Notes: generated by a model not told the origin, from the letters alone. Counted from the first letter of the stretch, positions 27,190-36,926 are shown. The stretch is DNA of 64,000 nt from Phyllobacterium calauticae (GCF_019991125.1 NZ_JAGENB010000006.1:1-64000), one strand, 5' to 3'. Program-made: numbers and translations.

Positions 27190-27894
27190 GTGCAATTGGG
27201 GTCAGGCGGCAAGAGTTTCAGGGAACAGAAGGTCGTCGCGGTCACACGCAAGGACCAGGTTTATACCATCCTGCGGCAGGCCATCATTTCATCGCAGCTG
27301 GCACCCGGCGAAGCCATCCGCAAGGAACTGGTGGCGCTGCAGCTCGGCGTATCACGCACGCCGGTCAGCGATGCCATCAACCGCCTCGCCGACGAAGGCC
27401 TGGTGGAGATTTACCCGCAAACCGGCACTTTCGTTGCCCGGCTGCGCCTCGACAAGATCGAGACCGCCCAGTTCGTGCGCATTGCCCTGGAAACGGCGGC
27501 CATCCGGCGGGCGGCGGAGCGCAGCACGGCTGACATCGTGCAGCGCCTGCGCGACAATCTTGACCGGCAGCGCAAGGCGGCGGACTCCAGGGATTTCGAA
27601 GGGTTTTACGCGCTCGACGAGGAATTGCACGATATGATCTGCGATGCGGCGGGTTTGGTCGGATTGCGCGAAATTGCCGCCAAGGAGCGCAGCCAGATCG
27701 ACCGCGTGCGGCGGCTGCTCCTGCACTACGAAACGCGTATGGTCGAAACGCTGAAAGAGCACCAGGCTATTGTTGATGCCATTGCCGACAACAGCGTCGA
27801 GCGCGCGGCGGCGGCGATGGAAGAGCATATTTCCAAGATGGGCAAAATGCTGCTGCAGCTGCAGACCAAACGGCCGGAGCTGTTTGCCGATTAG
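27190..27894 (+). CDS. GntR-family transcriptional regulator (FCD type)
   Basis: The 234-residue protein has an N-terminal winged helix (VYTILRQAIISSQLAPGEAIRKELVALQLGVSRTPV, split around residue 35) and an all-helical FCD effector domain from about residue 95. The GTG at 27190 is chosen because GGGGAG precedes it at a good distance. ATG 27139 would add 17 residues, with a binding site too close to it. It is divergent from the sugar importer and very likely its regulator; sugar acids are common ligands of FCD proteins. Confidence 0.88.
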   Translation: MQLGSGGKSFREQKVVAVTRKDQVYTILRQAIISSQLAPGEAIRKELVALQLGVSRTPVSDAINRLADEGLVEIYPQTGTFVARLRLDKIETAQFVRIALETAAIRRAAERSTADIVQRLRDNLDRQRKAADSRDFEGFYALDEELHDMICDAAGLVGLREIAAKERSQIDRVRRLLLHYETRMVETLKEHQAIVDAIADNSVERAAAAMEEHISKMGKMLLQLQTKRPELFAD

Positions 27895-27915
27895 CAAACC
27901 GCCCCTCGCCGCGGC

Positions 27916-28503
27916 CTAGTCCGCATGCAGGTCACGCGGGATTGCCGGGCCGACCTCGAGTTCGCGGAATTCCGCCGCAAAGCCGCCCCGCTGCGGCGAA
28001 CAGGCCATGATACCGACCGACGCATCGTCTTTGGGAAACGGCGCGAGCCTTGCCATCTGCCATGGCGCATCATTGATGGCATACTGGACCCGCACCGCAT
28101 CATCATGGCGGGTGAGCCGGATGTGCACCGCGTCGTCGACACGGGCGCTGTGCAGGGGAATAACGGACCAATCGGATATGCGGTTGGTCACGACAACGCT
28201 GAAATGCATGAGGCCGTCGGTATATTCGATGCCGGTCTTGATCCAGGTCCGGGCGTCGATCCGCAGCATCAGACCGGCCTGATCATAGAGTTCCCGGTAA
28301 TCGCCGCGCACCGTCACGCGGGCGCTGAAATCGCCGCTGACCGGCGTCAGATAGGCATGGCCGTTGTCGCGCTCGAAACCATAAAAGGTATGCTGCCAGA
28401 AATCGGTGTTCTCAGCCGTCGCAAGCGAGAGCAGACGAGCATCGCCGTGATGGGACGGCGGCGCATTGAGCCAGTTGAACGCATCAGTCATCACTCTCTC
28501 CAC
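27916..28503 (-). CDS. DUF1349 domain protein
   Basis: The 195-residue beta-sandwich protein follows the DUF1349 (YesU-like) pattern: WQHTFYGFERDNGH near residue 36, QAGLMLRIDARTWIKTGIEY near residue 75 and VGIMACSPQRGGF near residue 163. Members have a concanavalin-like fold and often sit near sugar-import genes. The start is probably the ATG at 28491 (MTDAFNWL). It faces the end of the GntR gene. A sugar-binding or glycosidase-accessory role is inferred from fold and location. Confidence 0.85.
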   Translation of the reverse strand: MERVMTDAFNWLNAPPSHHGDARLLSLATAENTDFWQHTFYGFERDNGHAYLTPVSGDFSARVTVRGDYRELYDQAGLMLRIDARTWIKTGIEYTDGLMHFSVVVTNRISDWSVIPLHSARVDDAVHIRLTRHDDAVRVQYAINDAPWQMARLAPFPKDDASVGIMACSPQRGGFAAEFRELEVGPAIPRDLHAD

Positions 28504-28656
28504 ACGCGAATCCGGCCTGAAACGGCAAATGCGGTGTAGCAGATTGCGGCTGGCGCTGAAACGCGCCGATTTCTGATCTTGCGGTCGCTGAAAGTCGGGA
28601 TGCGCGATGGCTTTCGTGATTCACGCATATTCATGTCGGATTAACGGAGCAAAGTC

Positions 28657-28950
28657 TCACGAATGCAGTGTTTGCGGGCGTTCGTCGGCTGGCGTGAAGC
28701 GGAACGGCTTTTGAAAATGCCCTCTCTCCGCCAAGACGTTCAGTTCGCGATTTGCCGCCATGACGGCCAGCTCATCCACATCGCGCACACCGCTTTCATA
28801 GATCGCAATGACAATCCGGGCGAGCTGGTTGCAGCGAGCGTGGGTTTTCGGGCAGCGATCGAGCATTTTTGAAGCCCGGTCATGGGCCTGCTGCATGATG
28901 TCCCAATCCGTCGTGGAGTGAATGCGTTGGTCCCTGCTTGAAAAAGGCAT
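28657..28950 (-). CDS. Hypothetical 97-residue protein
   Basis: This is a real gene by its binding site: AGGGAG lies seven bases before the ATG at 28950. The product is soluble, helix-rich and contains two cysteines (DRCPKTHARC, about residues 33-40) and a DELAVMAANRELNVLAERG stretch. I do not recognise the family. It is divergent from the iron-importer gene fbpA, with 285 bases between the starts. Confidence 0.6.
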   Translation of the reverse strand: MPFSSRDQRIHSTTDWDIMQQAHDRASKMLDRCPKTHARCNQLARIVIAIYESGVRDVDELAVMAANRELNVLAERGHFQKPFRFTPADERPQTLHS

Positions 28951-29133
28951 GACACACTCCCTGGATATGACTGAAAGTTTTGCAATGCCGCACTGCCGTG
29001 CCTGTGGCAGGGCAAAATCGCGGACAAAACGAGTAGATTCCTCTTTGCACCGGAACGCAAATCACACCCGACAAAGCTGGTGATAACTATTTTGTGATAG
29101 GCATTTTGGGTTATAAACGCCAACCATTTTTTG

Positions 29134-29162
29134 TTGACCAGACCGCTCATGTTTTGTATGGC
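29134..29162 (+). promoter_or_regulatory. Candidate promoter of the iron-importer operon
   Basis: TTGACC at 29134-29139 and TATGGC at 29157-29162 are 17 bases apart, about 74 bases upstream of the fbpA start. I found no convincing RirA- or Irr-type iron box nearby, so iron control is not shown by the sequence. Confidence 0.4.
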
Positions 29163-29235
29163 TCACTTGTTCCGGGGTCCATTGCTGGCGCAACCGAAAT
29201 TTGCTCTGCAAGCCATACAAATCAAAGAGGTTTTC

Positions 29236-30246
29236 ATGAAAATCAACTTTCCGACTTTTGCAAGTGCCGCGGCGCTCGCTGTTGCCTTGATCGCCGCGCC
29301 GGCGATGGCGCAGAACGCCGATGGCATCGTTGTCTACAATGCGCAGCATGAAAGCCTCACCAAGGCGTGGGCTGACGGTTTCACCAAGGAAACCGGCATC
29401 AAGGTGACGATCCGCAACGGCAAGGACATGGAACTGGCCAACCAGATCGTGCAGGAAGGCGCTGCTTCCCCGGCTGACGCATTCCTGACGGAAAATTCCC
29501 CGGGAGTGGTTCTGGTCGACAATGCCAAGCTGTTCGCACCGCTCGACAAGGCAGTGCTCGATCAGGTGCCGGCCAATTACCGCCCGGAACATGGCCGCTG
29601 GACCGGCGTTGCCGCCCGTTCCACCGTGTTCGCCTATGACAAGAACAAGCTGACGGAAGACAAGCTGCCGAAGTCGCTGCTCGACCTTGCCGATGCAAGC
29701 TGGAAGGGCCGCTGGGGCGCCGCACCGGCTGGCGCGGATTTCCAGGCAATCGTCAGCGCGCTTCTGGAACTCAAGGGTGAGGAAGCCACAGCCAAGTGGT
29801 TGAAGGCACTCAAGGAAAATGCGACCGCCTACAAGGGCAACAGCGTCGCCATGAAGGCCGTCAATGCCGGAGAAATCGAAGGCGCGGTGATTTATCACTA
29901 TTACTATTTCGGCGATAAGGCCAAAACCGGCGAAAACACCAAGAACGTGTCCCTGCACTACTTCAAGCATGAGGATCCGGGCGCATTCGTCAGCATTTCC
30001 GGCGGCGGTGTTCTGGCTTCGAGCAAGCACAAGGAAGATGCCCAGGCGTTCCTGAAGTGGGTCACCGGCAAGGCTGGCCAGGCAATATTGAAGGACGGGG
30101 ATTCCTTCGAATATGCCGTTGGCAAGGATGCGGCATCCAATGCCGCTCTGGTGCCTCTGGCCGATCTGCAGGCGCCGAAGGTCGAACCTTCGAAGCTGAA
30201 CAGCAAGAAGGTGACGGACCTGATGACGGCAGCGGGCCTGCTGTAA
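29236..30246 (+). CDS. fbpA: Iron(III) ABC importer substrate-binding protein FbpA
   Basis: FbpA captures ferric iron in the periplasm. The 336-residue protein starts at an ATG after AGAGG; the signal peptide ends at APAMA before QNADGIVVYNAQH, a start shared by this family. The paired iron-ligand tyrosines are visible in IYHYYYFGDKAK (about residue 220). It heads a complete three-gene importer with permease and ATPase genes. Two stem-loops separate it from the permease gene, which would favour more binding protein than membrane protein. Confidence 0.93.
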   Translation: MKINFPTFASAAALAVALIAAPAMAQNADGIVVYNAQHESLTKAWADGFTKETGIKVTIRNGKDMELANQIVQEGAASPADAFLTENSPGVVLVDNAKLFAPLDKAVLDQVPANYRPEHGRWTGVAARSTVFAYDKNKLTEDKLPKSLLDLADASWKGRWGAAPAGADFQAIVSALLELKGEEATAKWLKALKENATAYKGNSVAMKAVNAGEIEGAVIYHYYYFGDKAKTGENTKNVSLHYFKHEDPGAFVSISGGGVLASSKHKEDAQAFLKWVTGKAGQAILKDGDSFEYAVGKDAASNAALVPLADLQAPKVEPSKLNSKKVTDLMTAAGLL

Positions 30247-30252
30247 CCACAA

Positions 30253-30321
30253 TGCCGGTTAGCCGGCAATGAAATAACTCTGGACACCTCCTGCACAGAC
30301 ATTTGATCTTGCAGGGGGTGT
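30253..30321 (+). promoter_or_regulatory. Two stem-loops between fbpA and fbpB
   Basis: The first hairpin is TGCCGG-TTAG-CCGGCA (30253-30268). The second (30284-30321) has 12-base arms, ACACCTCCTGCA and TGCAGGGGGTGT, with one wobble pair and a 14-base loop. Such structures protect the upstream binding-protein mRNA and partly stop transcription into the permease gene. Confidence 0.6.
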
Positions 30322-30396
30322 TGTTCGATTCCCCTTCGGGTATGAAGGCCAATCTGGCCGCCGGCGGGTGTTCGTGCATATGAAAGCAAATGTGAA

Positions 30397-31998
30397 TTGT
30401 TGTCTACCGGATCAATAAACGGCCAACGTCCCGATGCAGCTGCTGCGCAGCTGGCCTTGGTCCCGCATCATGCCGTGCGTCGCCTGCCGTTTTTATCCGT
30501 GTTCGGCCTTGCCGGGCTTGTTGCCCTGCTCAGCCTTCTGCCGCTCGGTTTCGTCATCTGGGTTACCATCCAGACCGGCTGGGATACGGTGGTCACCCTG
30601 GTGTTCCGCGCCCGCGTCGGCGAACTCCTGATCAATACGGTGCTGCTGGAAGTCTGGACAATCCCGCTTTCCATCGTTCTGGCGGTCAGCCTTGCCTGGC
30701 TGACCGAGCGCACCGACCTGCCTGGCGCCCGCCTGTGGGCGTGGCTCGCGGTTGCGCCGCTTGCCGTACCGGCCTTTGTCCACAGCTATGCCTGGATCAG
30801 CATGGCCCCCAGCCTGCACGGCCTGTTCGGCGGCGTGCTGGTTTCCGTTCTGGCTTATTTCCCGTTTCTCTATCTTCCGGTCGCGGCGCAGATGCGGCGC
30901 GTCGATCCGGCCATGGAAGATGTCGGCGCATCGCTTGGCCTCGGGCCATGGCGGGTCTTCTTCCGGGTGCTCCTGCCGCAGTTGCGTTTTGCCATTTGCG
31001 GCGGCTCCCTGCTGATCGGCCTGCATCTTCTGGCGGAATACGGCCTTTTCGTCATGATCCGCTTCGATACCTTTGCGACAGCCATCGTCGACCAGTTCCA
31101 GTCGACCTTCAACGGTCCTGCCGCCAACATGCTGGCCGGTGTTCTGGTGCTGTGCTGCGTCGGTTTGCTGGCTCTGGAAGCGTTGATCCGCGGCAATGAA
31201 CGCTATGCCCGTGTCGGCTCGGGATCGGCCCGCCCGATCACAAAGTACCGGCTGGGCTGGCTCGCCCTGCCTTGCCTGCTCATTCCGCTGGCAACCACGG
31301 CGCTGGCGCTGGGTGTTCCGTTCGTCACCCTTGGCCGCTGGCTGATCGCCGGCGGCACATCGGTGTGGAAGCTGAACGAAATCGGCACTGCCTTCGGGAC
31401 AACACTGCTGCTGGCCGTTGCCGGGGCCTTGCTGGCCACCGTCGCAGCGACGCCCATGGCTTGGCTTTCCGTGCGGGCTCCCGGCCGCATGCAGCGAGCC
31501 CTCGAGGCCTGCCATTATTATGTCGGCTCCCTGCCCGGTGTCGTGGTCGCGCTGGCGCTTGTGACCATCACAGTGCGTGTTGTCCTGCCGCTCTATCAGA
31601 CGGCGGCGACATTGCTGCTCGCCTACGGGCTGCTCTTCCTGCCGCGCGCCCTCGTCGGACTGCGGGCCAGCATCGCGCAGGCGCCTGTCGAACTGGAGCG
31701 GGCCGCCATGGCGCTCGGGCGCACGCCGGTGCAGGCGGTCACGCGCATTACCATGCGGCTGGCCGCGCCCGGCGCCGCCGCCAGCGTAGCATTGGTGGCA
31801 CTCGGCATTACCAACGAATTGACGGCCACGCTGATGCTTGCGCCCAATGGCACGCGTACATTGGCGACGGAATTCTGGTCGTTGACCAGCGAGATTGATT
31901 ACGCGGCGGCCGCGCCCTATGCACTGATGATGGTGGTGCTGTCCCTGCCCCTCACGCTCCTGCTGCATGCCCAATCGAAACGGATAATTGGACGATGA
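30397..31998 (+). CDS. fbpB: Iron(III) ABC transporter permease FbpB
   Basis: The 533-residue membrane protein is a fused double permease with about twelve helices and two EAA loops: [18 protein letters not shown] near residue 180 and [18 protein letters not shown] near residue 435. The start is unsettled: TTG 30397 opens the frame, and a GTG near 30476 would remove a hydrophilic leader. No strong binding site marks either. Its last bases overlap the ATPase start by ATGA. Confidence 0.92.
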   Translation: MLSTGSINGQRPDAAAAQLALVPHHAVRRLPFLSVFGLAGLVALLSLLPLGFVIWVTIQTGWDTVVTLVFRARVGELLINTVLLEVWTIPLSIVLAVSLAWLTERTDLPGARLWAWLAVAPLAVPAFVHSYAWISMAPSLHGLFGGVLVSVLAYFPFLYLPVAAQMRRVDPAMEDVGASLGLGPWRVFFRVLLPQLRFAICGGSLLIGLHLLAEYGLFVMIRFDTFATAIVDQFQSTFNGPAANMLAGVLVLCCVGLLALEALIRGNERYARVGSGSARPITKYRLGWLALPCLLIPLATTALALGVPFVTLGRWLIAGGTSVWKLNEIGTAFGTTLLLAVAGALLATVAATPMAWLSVRAPGRMQRALEACHYYVGSLPGVVVALALVTITVRVVLPLYQTAATLLLAYGLLFLPRALVGLRASIAQAPVELERAAMALGRTPVQAVTRITMRLAAPGAAASVALVALGITNELTATLMLAPNGTRTLATEFWSLTSEIDYAAAAPYALMMVVLSLPLTLLLHAQSKRIIGR

Positions 31999-33077
31999 CC
32001 TTTCTCGACATTCGCGGTGTAACAAAACGATACGGTGTCACCACCGCCGTCGATGACGTCACGCTGTCAGTCCCGGCGGGCAGCCGCACGGCGGTTGTCG
32101 GACCATCGGGATCGGGCAAGACCACCCTGCTGCGCCTCATCGGCGGGTTCGAAGCCCCGGACAGCGGCCAGGTGACGTTGAACGGCGACGTATTGGCCGA
32201 GGGCGCGACGATCGTTCCGGCGCATCGCCGCAGTGTCGGGTTCGTAACACAGGATGGCTCGCTTTTCCCGCACCTGACCGTCGCCGACAATATCGGCTTT
32301 GGCCTGGACAAGCGCAGTCCCGACCGCAGCCAGCGTATCCTTGCCCTCATGGATATGGTCGAGCTCGACCCCATCATGCTGAACCGCCGGCCGCATCAGC
32401 TTTCCGGCGGACAGCAGCAACGGGTCTCGCTTGCCCGTGCCCTCGCACGCCAGCCCAAGCTGATGCTGCTGGACGAGCCGTTTTCCGCGCTCGACACCGG
32501 TCTGCGCGAAAACATGCGCAAGGCTGTTGCGGCGGTTCTGAAAAAAGCCGGCATTACCACCATTCTGGTCACTCACGATCAGGCGGAAGCCTTGTCCTTT
32601 GCCGATCAGGTCGCCGTGATGCGGCAGGGCAAACTGGTTCAGGCCGGACCGCCGCGCTCGCTCTATCTGAACCCGTCGGACCGCACGACGGCCTCGTTTC
32701 TCGGCGATGCAATTCTGCTGCCGGCGCAGATCGGCAACGGCTGGATCGATTGCGCCTTTGGCCGGTTGAAGGCGCGAACAGCCGAACGGCTGGGCACAGC
32801 GGAAATCATGCTGCGCCCCGAACAGCTGAAACTTGTCTCCGTCACCGAGAGCGACGCCGTGGCCGCCCCTGACGGGAATGCCGGTTATGGCAAGGTCGTT
32901 GACATCGAATTCGGCGGCGCGGTGTGCACGGTGACGCTTGCCATCATGGGAGACCACGGTTCTTGCAATGGCCAGCGGGCCGCGCCGGTGCAGATAAAAT
33001 GTTCCGCAGTCAATCTTCCTGCAACCGGGGATCACGTGCGCATTGAAGTCCTTGGCGAGCCGCATATATTTGGCTGA
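31995..33077 (+). CDS. fbpC: Iron(III) ABC transporter ATP-binding protein FbpC
   Basis: The 360-residue ATPase has Walker [10 protein letters not shown] (about residue 36), signature [15 protein letters not shown], Walker [13 protein letters not shown] and a C-terminal TOBE domain from about residue 240. The ATG overlaps the permease stop by four bases. It completes the FbpABC importer for ferric iron. Putrescine- or sulfate-type ATPases look similar, but the neighbouring binding protein settles the assignment. Confidence 0.93.
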   Translation: MTFLDIRGVTKRYGVTTAVDDVTLSVPAGSRTAVVGPSGSGKTTLLRLIGGFEAPDSGQVTLNGDVLAEGATIVPAHRRSVGFVTQDGSLFPHLTVADNIGFGLDKRSPDRSQRILALMDMVELDPIMLNRRPHQLSGGQQQRVSLARALARQPKLMLLDEPFSALDTGLRENMRKAVAAVLKKAGITTILVTHDQAEALSFADQVAVMRQGKLVQAGPPRSLYLNPSDRTTASFLGDAILLPAQIGNGWIDCAFGRLKARTAERLGTAEIMLRPEQLKLVSVTESDAVAAPDGNAGYGKVVDIEFGGAVCTVTLAIMGDHGSCNGQRAAPVQIKCSAVNLPATGDHVRIEVLGEPHIFG

Positions 33078-33144
33078 TGCGGTTGCTGTTCCGGAATCGG
33101 AAAGCGCAACTGCTTAAACAAGCATGCTCCCGGAAGGAACACCC

Positions 33145-33657
33145 ATGCCGCTCTCCATGTACCAGATTTCAGTCCCGGTCTTTATCCGCGGGTTTTCGAT
33201 CGTCTCGGCGCTGATTGCCAAGGCCGAATCCTATGCGCAGGAAAAGAAGATTGACCCTTCCGTGCTTGTCAGCGCGCGCCTGGCCCCCGACATGCTGCCG
33301 TTTTCGGGACAGATCCAACGGGCCAGTGACACATCCAAGGCGACCATTGCCCGCCTGACCGATGTCAAAGTGCCAAGCTTCCCCGACGATGAAGTGAGCT
33401 TTGCCGATCTGAAGGCGCGGATAGACAAGACCGTCGCCTTTCTGGAAGGCCTGGACACATCAGTGCTCGATGACAGCGAAGGCCGCGAGGTTACCCTGAG
33501 CTTTGGTCCGCACAAGGCGCATCTGGGCGGCCATGACTACATGCTGCAGTTCGCGTTGCCGAACTTCTTTTTCCACGTCGCCACCGCCCATGACATCCTG
33601 CGGCACAATGGGGTTCCCATCGGCAAGCTGGATTATCTGGGCGCCTACAGCAACTAA
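33145..33657 (+). CDS. DUF1993 family protein
   Basis: The 170-residue helical protein belongs to DUF1993. MYQISVPVFIRGF at the start, LAPDMLPFSGQIQRASD near residue 45 and LPNFFFHVATAHDILRHNG near the end are the family marks. It is distantly related to DinB-like four-helix proteins. The ATG at 33145 follows GGAAGGAA at a good distance. It stands 67 bases after fbpC and may be read through from it. The function is unknown. Confidence 0.88.
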   Translation: MPLSMYQISVPVFIRGFSIVSALIAKAESYAQEKKIDPSVLVSARLAPDMLPFSGQIQRASDTSKATIARLTDVKVPSFPDDEVSFADLKARIDKTVAFLEGLDTSVLDDSEGREVTLSFGPHKAHLGGHDYMLQFALPNFFFHVATAHDILRHNGVPIGKLDYLGAYSN

Positions 33658-33668
33658 AAGAGAAGCCG

Positions 33669-34031
33669 TTAGCGCTGTCTTGCCTTGCGGGCAGCGTAGC
33701 GGCGATCGCGTTCCGCCTTGCGCTCGGCCTCATCGGCGATGACGCGGGCGATCCGGTTGCTTGACTCGGCCTGAAGCGCCTTTGCGGCGGCTTCTGCTGC
33801 TTCTGCCACGGCTGCGGCTTCCGCAAGCTTGCGGTCCCGTTCTTCCTGCCTTGCGCGCTCGCGCTCTTCCTGCCGTGCCGCACGTGCCGCCGCAATGGCT
33901 TCCCGTTCTGCGCGTTTTGCCTGCACCTCAGGGTCGGTCGGCTTTGGTGCTTTTTCGAACTTTTTGAGAAGCAGTTGCTTGGCCTCGGCCGCCGCTTTGC
34001 GGCGATCAGCGAATTCATTGAGATGTTTCAA
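33669..34031 (-). CDS. DUF6481 family protein, charged coiled coil
   Basis: The product is about 120 residues, almost entirely Ala, Glu, Arg, Lys and Gln, forming one long predicted helix. The start KHLNEFADRRKAAAEAK fits DUF6481 proteins of rhizobia. The TTG at 34031 is chosen because it gives the family's start and follows AAGGA at ten bases. The frame is open further, to 34109, but that part does not resemble the family. It faces the DUF1993 gene. The role is unknown; such proteins may bind nucleic acids. Confidence 0.75.
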   Translation of the reverse strand: MKHLNEFADRRKAAAEAKQLLLKKFEKAPKPTDPEVQAKRAEREAIAAARAARQEERERARQEERDRKLAEAAAVAEAAEAAAKALQAESSNRIARVIADEAERKAERDRRYAARKARQR

Positions 34032-34336
34032 ACCGGGGTAGTCCTTGTATGGGTCGTTTTGGATCTGCCGGAGGCGCGCCCGGCACCTGCCGTTCACGCT
34101 ACAACGCACCGCATCACGCAGCGCCGCAGATAGAGTTCCTGTAACCTACCCGGCTCGCCGTGACAATGAAAGCCCCGTCTAAAGACCAATTGAATTATCA
34201 AGATTTCCGGCTCATTGTAATATCTGGTGTCGATTGGCAAAAAGAACGTGAAAACCTTCGGGTCACGCACCATATCTCTGGAAACGATCAGGCGTCACAA
34301 TCTGGCACCACGGACGGACGCCCATGGGAGAGCAAC

Positions 34337-34663
34337 ATGGCTCACTTTGAATATCAATTGCATGCCTTTGATCTTGATAGCAAATTTGGTTTTGCTGACG
34401 GCAATATGTTTGGCGCGCTGCTGCGCGAAAAACTCGGGAGGCTGGCACCCAACAAGCGCGAGGTGCTGGTCGAATGCGTCAAACGCTTCCTGTTGCCGGC
34501 CATTCCGCGCCGGGTACAGACAATGATTGTTGCCAAGGGCCATAACCCGATCCGGCTGGTTGCCGGCGAAACCATCGACGATGTCGAAGATGTCACGGTC
34601 GGCATCCGGGAAAAGGACGTGCTGCAGATTGCCCGCGAGCTTCTGCGCCGCGTCAAGTCCTAG
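34337..34663 (+). CDS. Hypothetical 108-residue protein
   Basis: The ATG at 34337 follows GGGAGAG. The protein is soluble, with AHFEYQLHAFDLDSKFGFAD at the start and an ARELLRRVKS helix at the end. I do not recognise a family. The frame is open further upstream, to 34160, but no binding site is seen there. It converges with the MarR-GNAT gene, with six bases between the stops. Confidence 0.6.
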   Translation: MAHFEYQLHAFDLDSKFGFADGNMFGALLREKLGRLAPNKREVLVECVKRFLLPAIPRRVQTMIVAKGHNPIRLVAGETIDDVEDVTVGIREKDVLQIARELLRRVKS

Positions 34664-34669
34664 ACGGGT

Positions 34670-35608
34670 TCACTCCGGTCGCAGATCAAGTGTCCACGTC
34701 TGTCCAACAAGGTCGTGGCCGAAAGAATGGTGCCGTTCTTCCTCCATGAGCTTGAATCCGGCTTCCTGATAAATGCGCCGGGCCGAAAGCAGAAAGTCAT
34801 TTGTCCAGAGGGTTAGCTTGCGATAGCCGACGGCCCGCGCCCGCTCGATGCAGGCGGCAACAAGCGCCGAGCCGATGCCCAATCCCCGCGCTGACGGTTC
34901 CACATAGAGCATGCGCAATTTGCCGACCTGCGGGTCGTCCGTGCGCATGAGAAAGACCGAGCCGGCAATTTCACCATTCCGGTCGGCAATCCACGCCTGT
35001 TCCCGCGCCGGATCGAAGTTTGCGATAAACCCGGACATAATGCCGGCAATCAGACCTTCAAACGTCCAATCCAGATTGTATTCCTTGTTGTAAAGATAGG
35101 CCTGCCTGTGAACGACCAGGCCAAGATCGCCTGCCCTGGGAGCCCGCAAGGTGTAGGCCGGAGCCGGGCTGACCGTTTCGGATCGATTGCCCAGTATGGA
35201 GCGGATCTCGCGCATGGATTGGGTCAAGCGGCTGACACGGGCTGTATCGAGCAGCGCAAGCACCGCATTGGCCCTCTCGATAGCGCTTCGGTCCAGCGCT
35301 GCGAAGGCAGCCTGCCCCTCCGGCGTCAGCGAGAGGATACGCAGCTTGGCGTGATCGGTGCTGACCGTGCTGCTGACAAGCTGGCGCGCTTTGAACCGTG
35401 CCAGTATCCGGCTGATCTGCGCGGTGTCCATGTCGAGTATCCGCGAGAGGTCGGCAGCCGTTTTGACGGTGTCATTATTGGCAAGTTCATAGAGAATGCG
35501 CGCTTCGGGAAGCGAAAACGGACTGTCGGTCAGATGCTCATCCAGCAGGCCGATAATGTGGGTGTAGAAGCGATTGAACGTGCGTATTTCTGCGACCGGT
35601 TCCGACAT
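34670..35608 (-). CDS. MarR-GNAT fusion: regulator with N-acetyltransferase domain
   Basis: The 312-residue protein joins a MarR-type winged helix (residues 1-145; AADLSRILDMDTAQISRILARF is the DNA-binding part) to a GNAT acetyltransferase (residues 155-312; acetyl-CoA loop in EPSARGLGIGSALVAACIE). This two-domain family is widespread in bacteria. The substrate of the enzyme part and the target promoters are unknown. The gene lies downstream of mop on the same strand but is separated from it by a terminator. Confidence 0.92.
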   Translation of the reverse strand: MSEPVAEIRTFNRFYTHIIGLLDEHLTDSPFSLPEARILYELANNDTVKTAADLSRILDMDTAQISRILARFKARQLVSSTVSTDHAKLRILSLTPEGQAAFAALDRSAIERANAVLALLDTARVSRLTQSMREIRSILGNRSETVSPAPAYTLRAPRAGDLGLVVHRQAYLYNKEYNLDWTFEGLIAGIMSGFIANFDPAREQAWIADRNGEIAGSVFLMRTDDPQVGKLRMLYVEPSARGLGIGSALVAACIERARAVGYRKLTLWTNDFLLSARRIYQEAGFKLMEEERHHSFGHDLVGQTWTLDLRPE

Positions 35609-35691
35609 CGGCCCATTCCTTTGCTGTTGACTGGCTTGAGTATTGACTCAGTCAACATTAAAAGGCAAGCGGTTGTCGGCACAAACGGAAA

Positions 35692-35709
35692 GTGCCCGCG
35701 AACGGGCAC
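35692..35709 (-). terminator. Intrinsic terminator of the mop gene
   Basis: GTGCCCG-CGAA-CGGGCAC forms a perfect 7-base stem; read on the minus strand it is followed by TTTCCGTTTG. It separates the molybdate-binding gene from the downstream MarR-GNAT gene. Confidence 0.7.
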
Positions 35710-35734
35710 CTTCATTGCCGACGTGACTGGTCAA

Positions 35735-35941
35735 TCAGTCAACGGCGACCATGACGTCGGAAGCCTTGACGACGGCATAGGCACTGTCGCCAACCTTCAG
35801 CTGCAACTCGTCAACGGCTTCGTTGGTGATTGATGCCGTGACGATTGAACCGCCGACATCGATGCGGACATGGGCCGTCGTTGCTCCCTTGGTCACTTCG
35901 ACAACTGTCCCTTTCAGCCGATTGCGTGCACTGATCTTCAT
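35735..35941 (-). CDS. mop: Molybdenum-pterin-binding (Mop/TOBE) protein
   Basis: The 68-residue protein is a single TOBE/Mop domain, SARNRLKGTVVEVTKGATTA at the start and DSAYAVVKASDVMVAVD at the end. Free Mop proteins form hexamers that store molybdate in the cytoplasm. No mod transporter or molybdopterin genes are adjacent. It has its own terminator and stands as a single-gene unit. Confidence 0.9.
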   Translation of the reverse strand: MKISARNRLKGTVVEVTKGATTAHVRIDVGGSIVTASITNEAVDELQLKVGDSAYAVVKASDVMVAVD

Positions 35942-36008
35942 GGCGTTTCTCCTGTGGTTTGCCGCACTTTAGACGGGCGAATGCTGTTTACAAGAAGCAA
36001 AAGAAAAA

Positions 36009-36026
36009 GGCCCGGAAAACCGGGCC
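36009..36026 (-). terminator. Intrinsic terminator of the aldo/keto reductase gene
   Basis: GGCCCGG-AAAA-CCGGGCC is a perfect 7-base stem. On the minus strand a TTTTTCTT run follows directly, the textbook layout of a Rho-independent terminator. Confidence 0.85.
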
Positions 36027-36050
36027 CTTTCTGCGTTCTCCCAAGGAAAT

Positions 36051-36926
36051 TTATCGTCCGGCGAGTGCCTTGCCTTCCCGGTCAAGCGCGCTGAATTCCT
36101 CATCGGAGAGGCTGATCCTTGCGGCATCGACGTTTTCCTCAAGGTGCTTGACCTTGGATGTTCCCGGTATGGGCAAAATGACCGGGCTGCGCTTGAGTAC
36201 CCATGCCAGGGCGATCTGGCCCGGCGTCGCCTTGTGATGGGCAGCGATGGTGTCCAGCAACGAGCCTGGCTTTGCCAGATCACCGGCAGCCAGCGGGAAC
36301 CAGGGAATGAAGCCGATTCCGTTTTGCGTGCAGTAATCCACGACATCCTCGCTTGCGCGATCAACGAGATTGTAGCGGTTCTGCACCGTCGCCACTTTGA
36401 AGAATTTCGAAGCGGCCCTGATCTCTTCAACGGACACCTCGCTCAGTCCGGCGTGGCGGATCACACCCGCGTCCAGCAGCGATTTCACAGCGCCGAACTG
36501 TTCGTCACGCGGTACTTTCGAGTCGATCCTGTGCAATTGCCAGAGACCGATCTGATCAACACCAAGCTGGCGAAGGCTCTTATGCGCCTCGTCGATCAGG
36601 TATTTCGGATCGCCCTTCGGCGTCCAACGGTCCGGTCCCTCGCGCGTAAGGCCAGCCTTCGTGGCGACGAGAATGTCGCCATAGGGATGAAGGGCATCCC
36701 TGATCAGAAGCTCTGAAACATCCGGACCATAGGAATTTGCCGTATCGATGAAGTTCACGCCAAGTTCCGGCAGGCGCTGCAAGGTGCGGACGGCTTCCGG
36801 CTTGTCGGCGGGTTCCCCCCAGATACCACGGCCAGTGATGCGCATGGCGCCAAAGCCAAGACGATTGATTTCGATATCGCCGCCAATTCTGAATGTACCG
36901 GATTGGGATGCAATGGATTGGGACAT
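36051..36926 (-). CDS. Aldo/keto reductase
   Basis: This is a 291-residue NADPH-dependent oxidoreductase of the TIM-barrel AKR superfamily. Catalytic residues are visible: Asp in FIDTANSYG with the Tyr of that motif, Lys in VATKAG, and His in WQLHRID. NADPH binding is supported by [17 protein letters not shown] near the end. The ATG at 36926 is chosen by family length. The physiological aldehyde or ketone is unknown. It is a single-gene unit with a strong terminator. Confidence 0.9.
   Translation of the reverse strand: MSQSIASQSGTFRIGGDIEINRLGFGAMRITGRGIWGEPADKPEAVRTLQRLPELGVNFIDTANSYGPDVSELLIRDALHPYGDILVATKAGLTREGPDRWTPKGDPKYLIDEAHKSLRQLGVDQIGLWQLHRIDSKVPRDEQFGAVKSLLDAGVIRHAGLSEVSVEEIRAASKFFKVATVQNRYNLVDRASEDVVDYCTQNGIGFIPWFPLAAGDLAKPGSLLDTIAAHHKATPGQIALAWVLKRSPVILPIPGTSKVKHLEENVDAARISLSDEEFSALDREGKALAGR

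Noticed and set aside
30320-30340. A GTTCGATTCC sequence resembling a tRNA T-loop
   Set aside because: The flanking bases cannot form the T-stem, and no acceptor or anticodon arms lie upstream; it is part of the fbpA-fbpB intergenic hairpin region.
34160-34336. An N-terminal extension of the 108-residue protein gene
   Set aside because: The extension has no binding site at its start, while GGGAGAG directly precedes the ATG at 34337.
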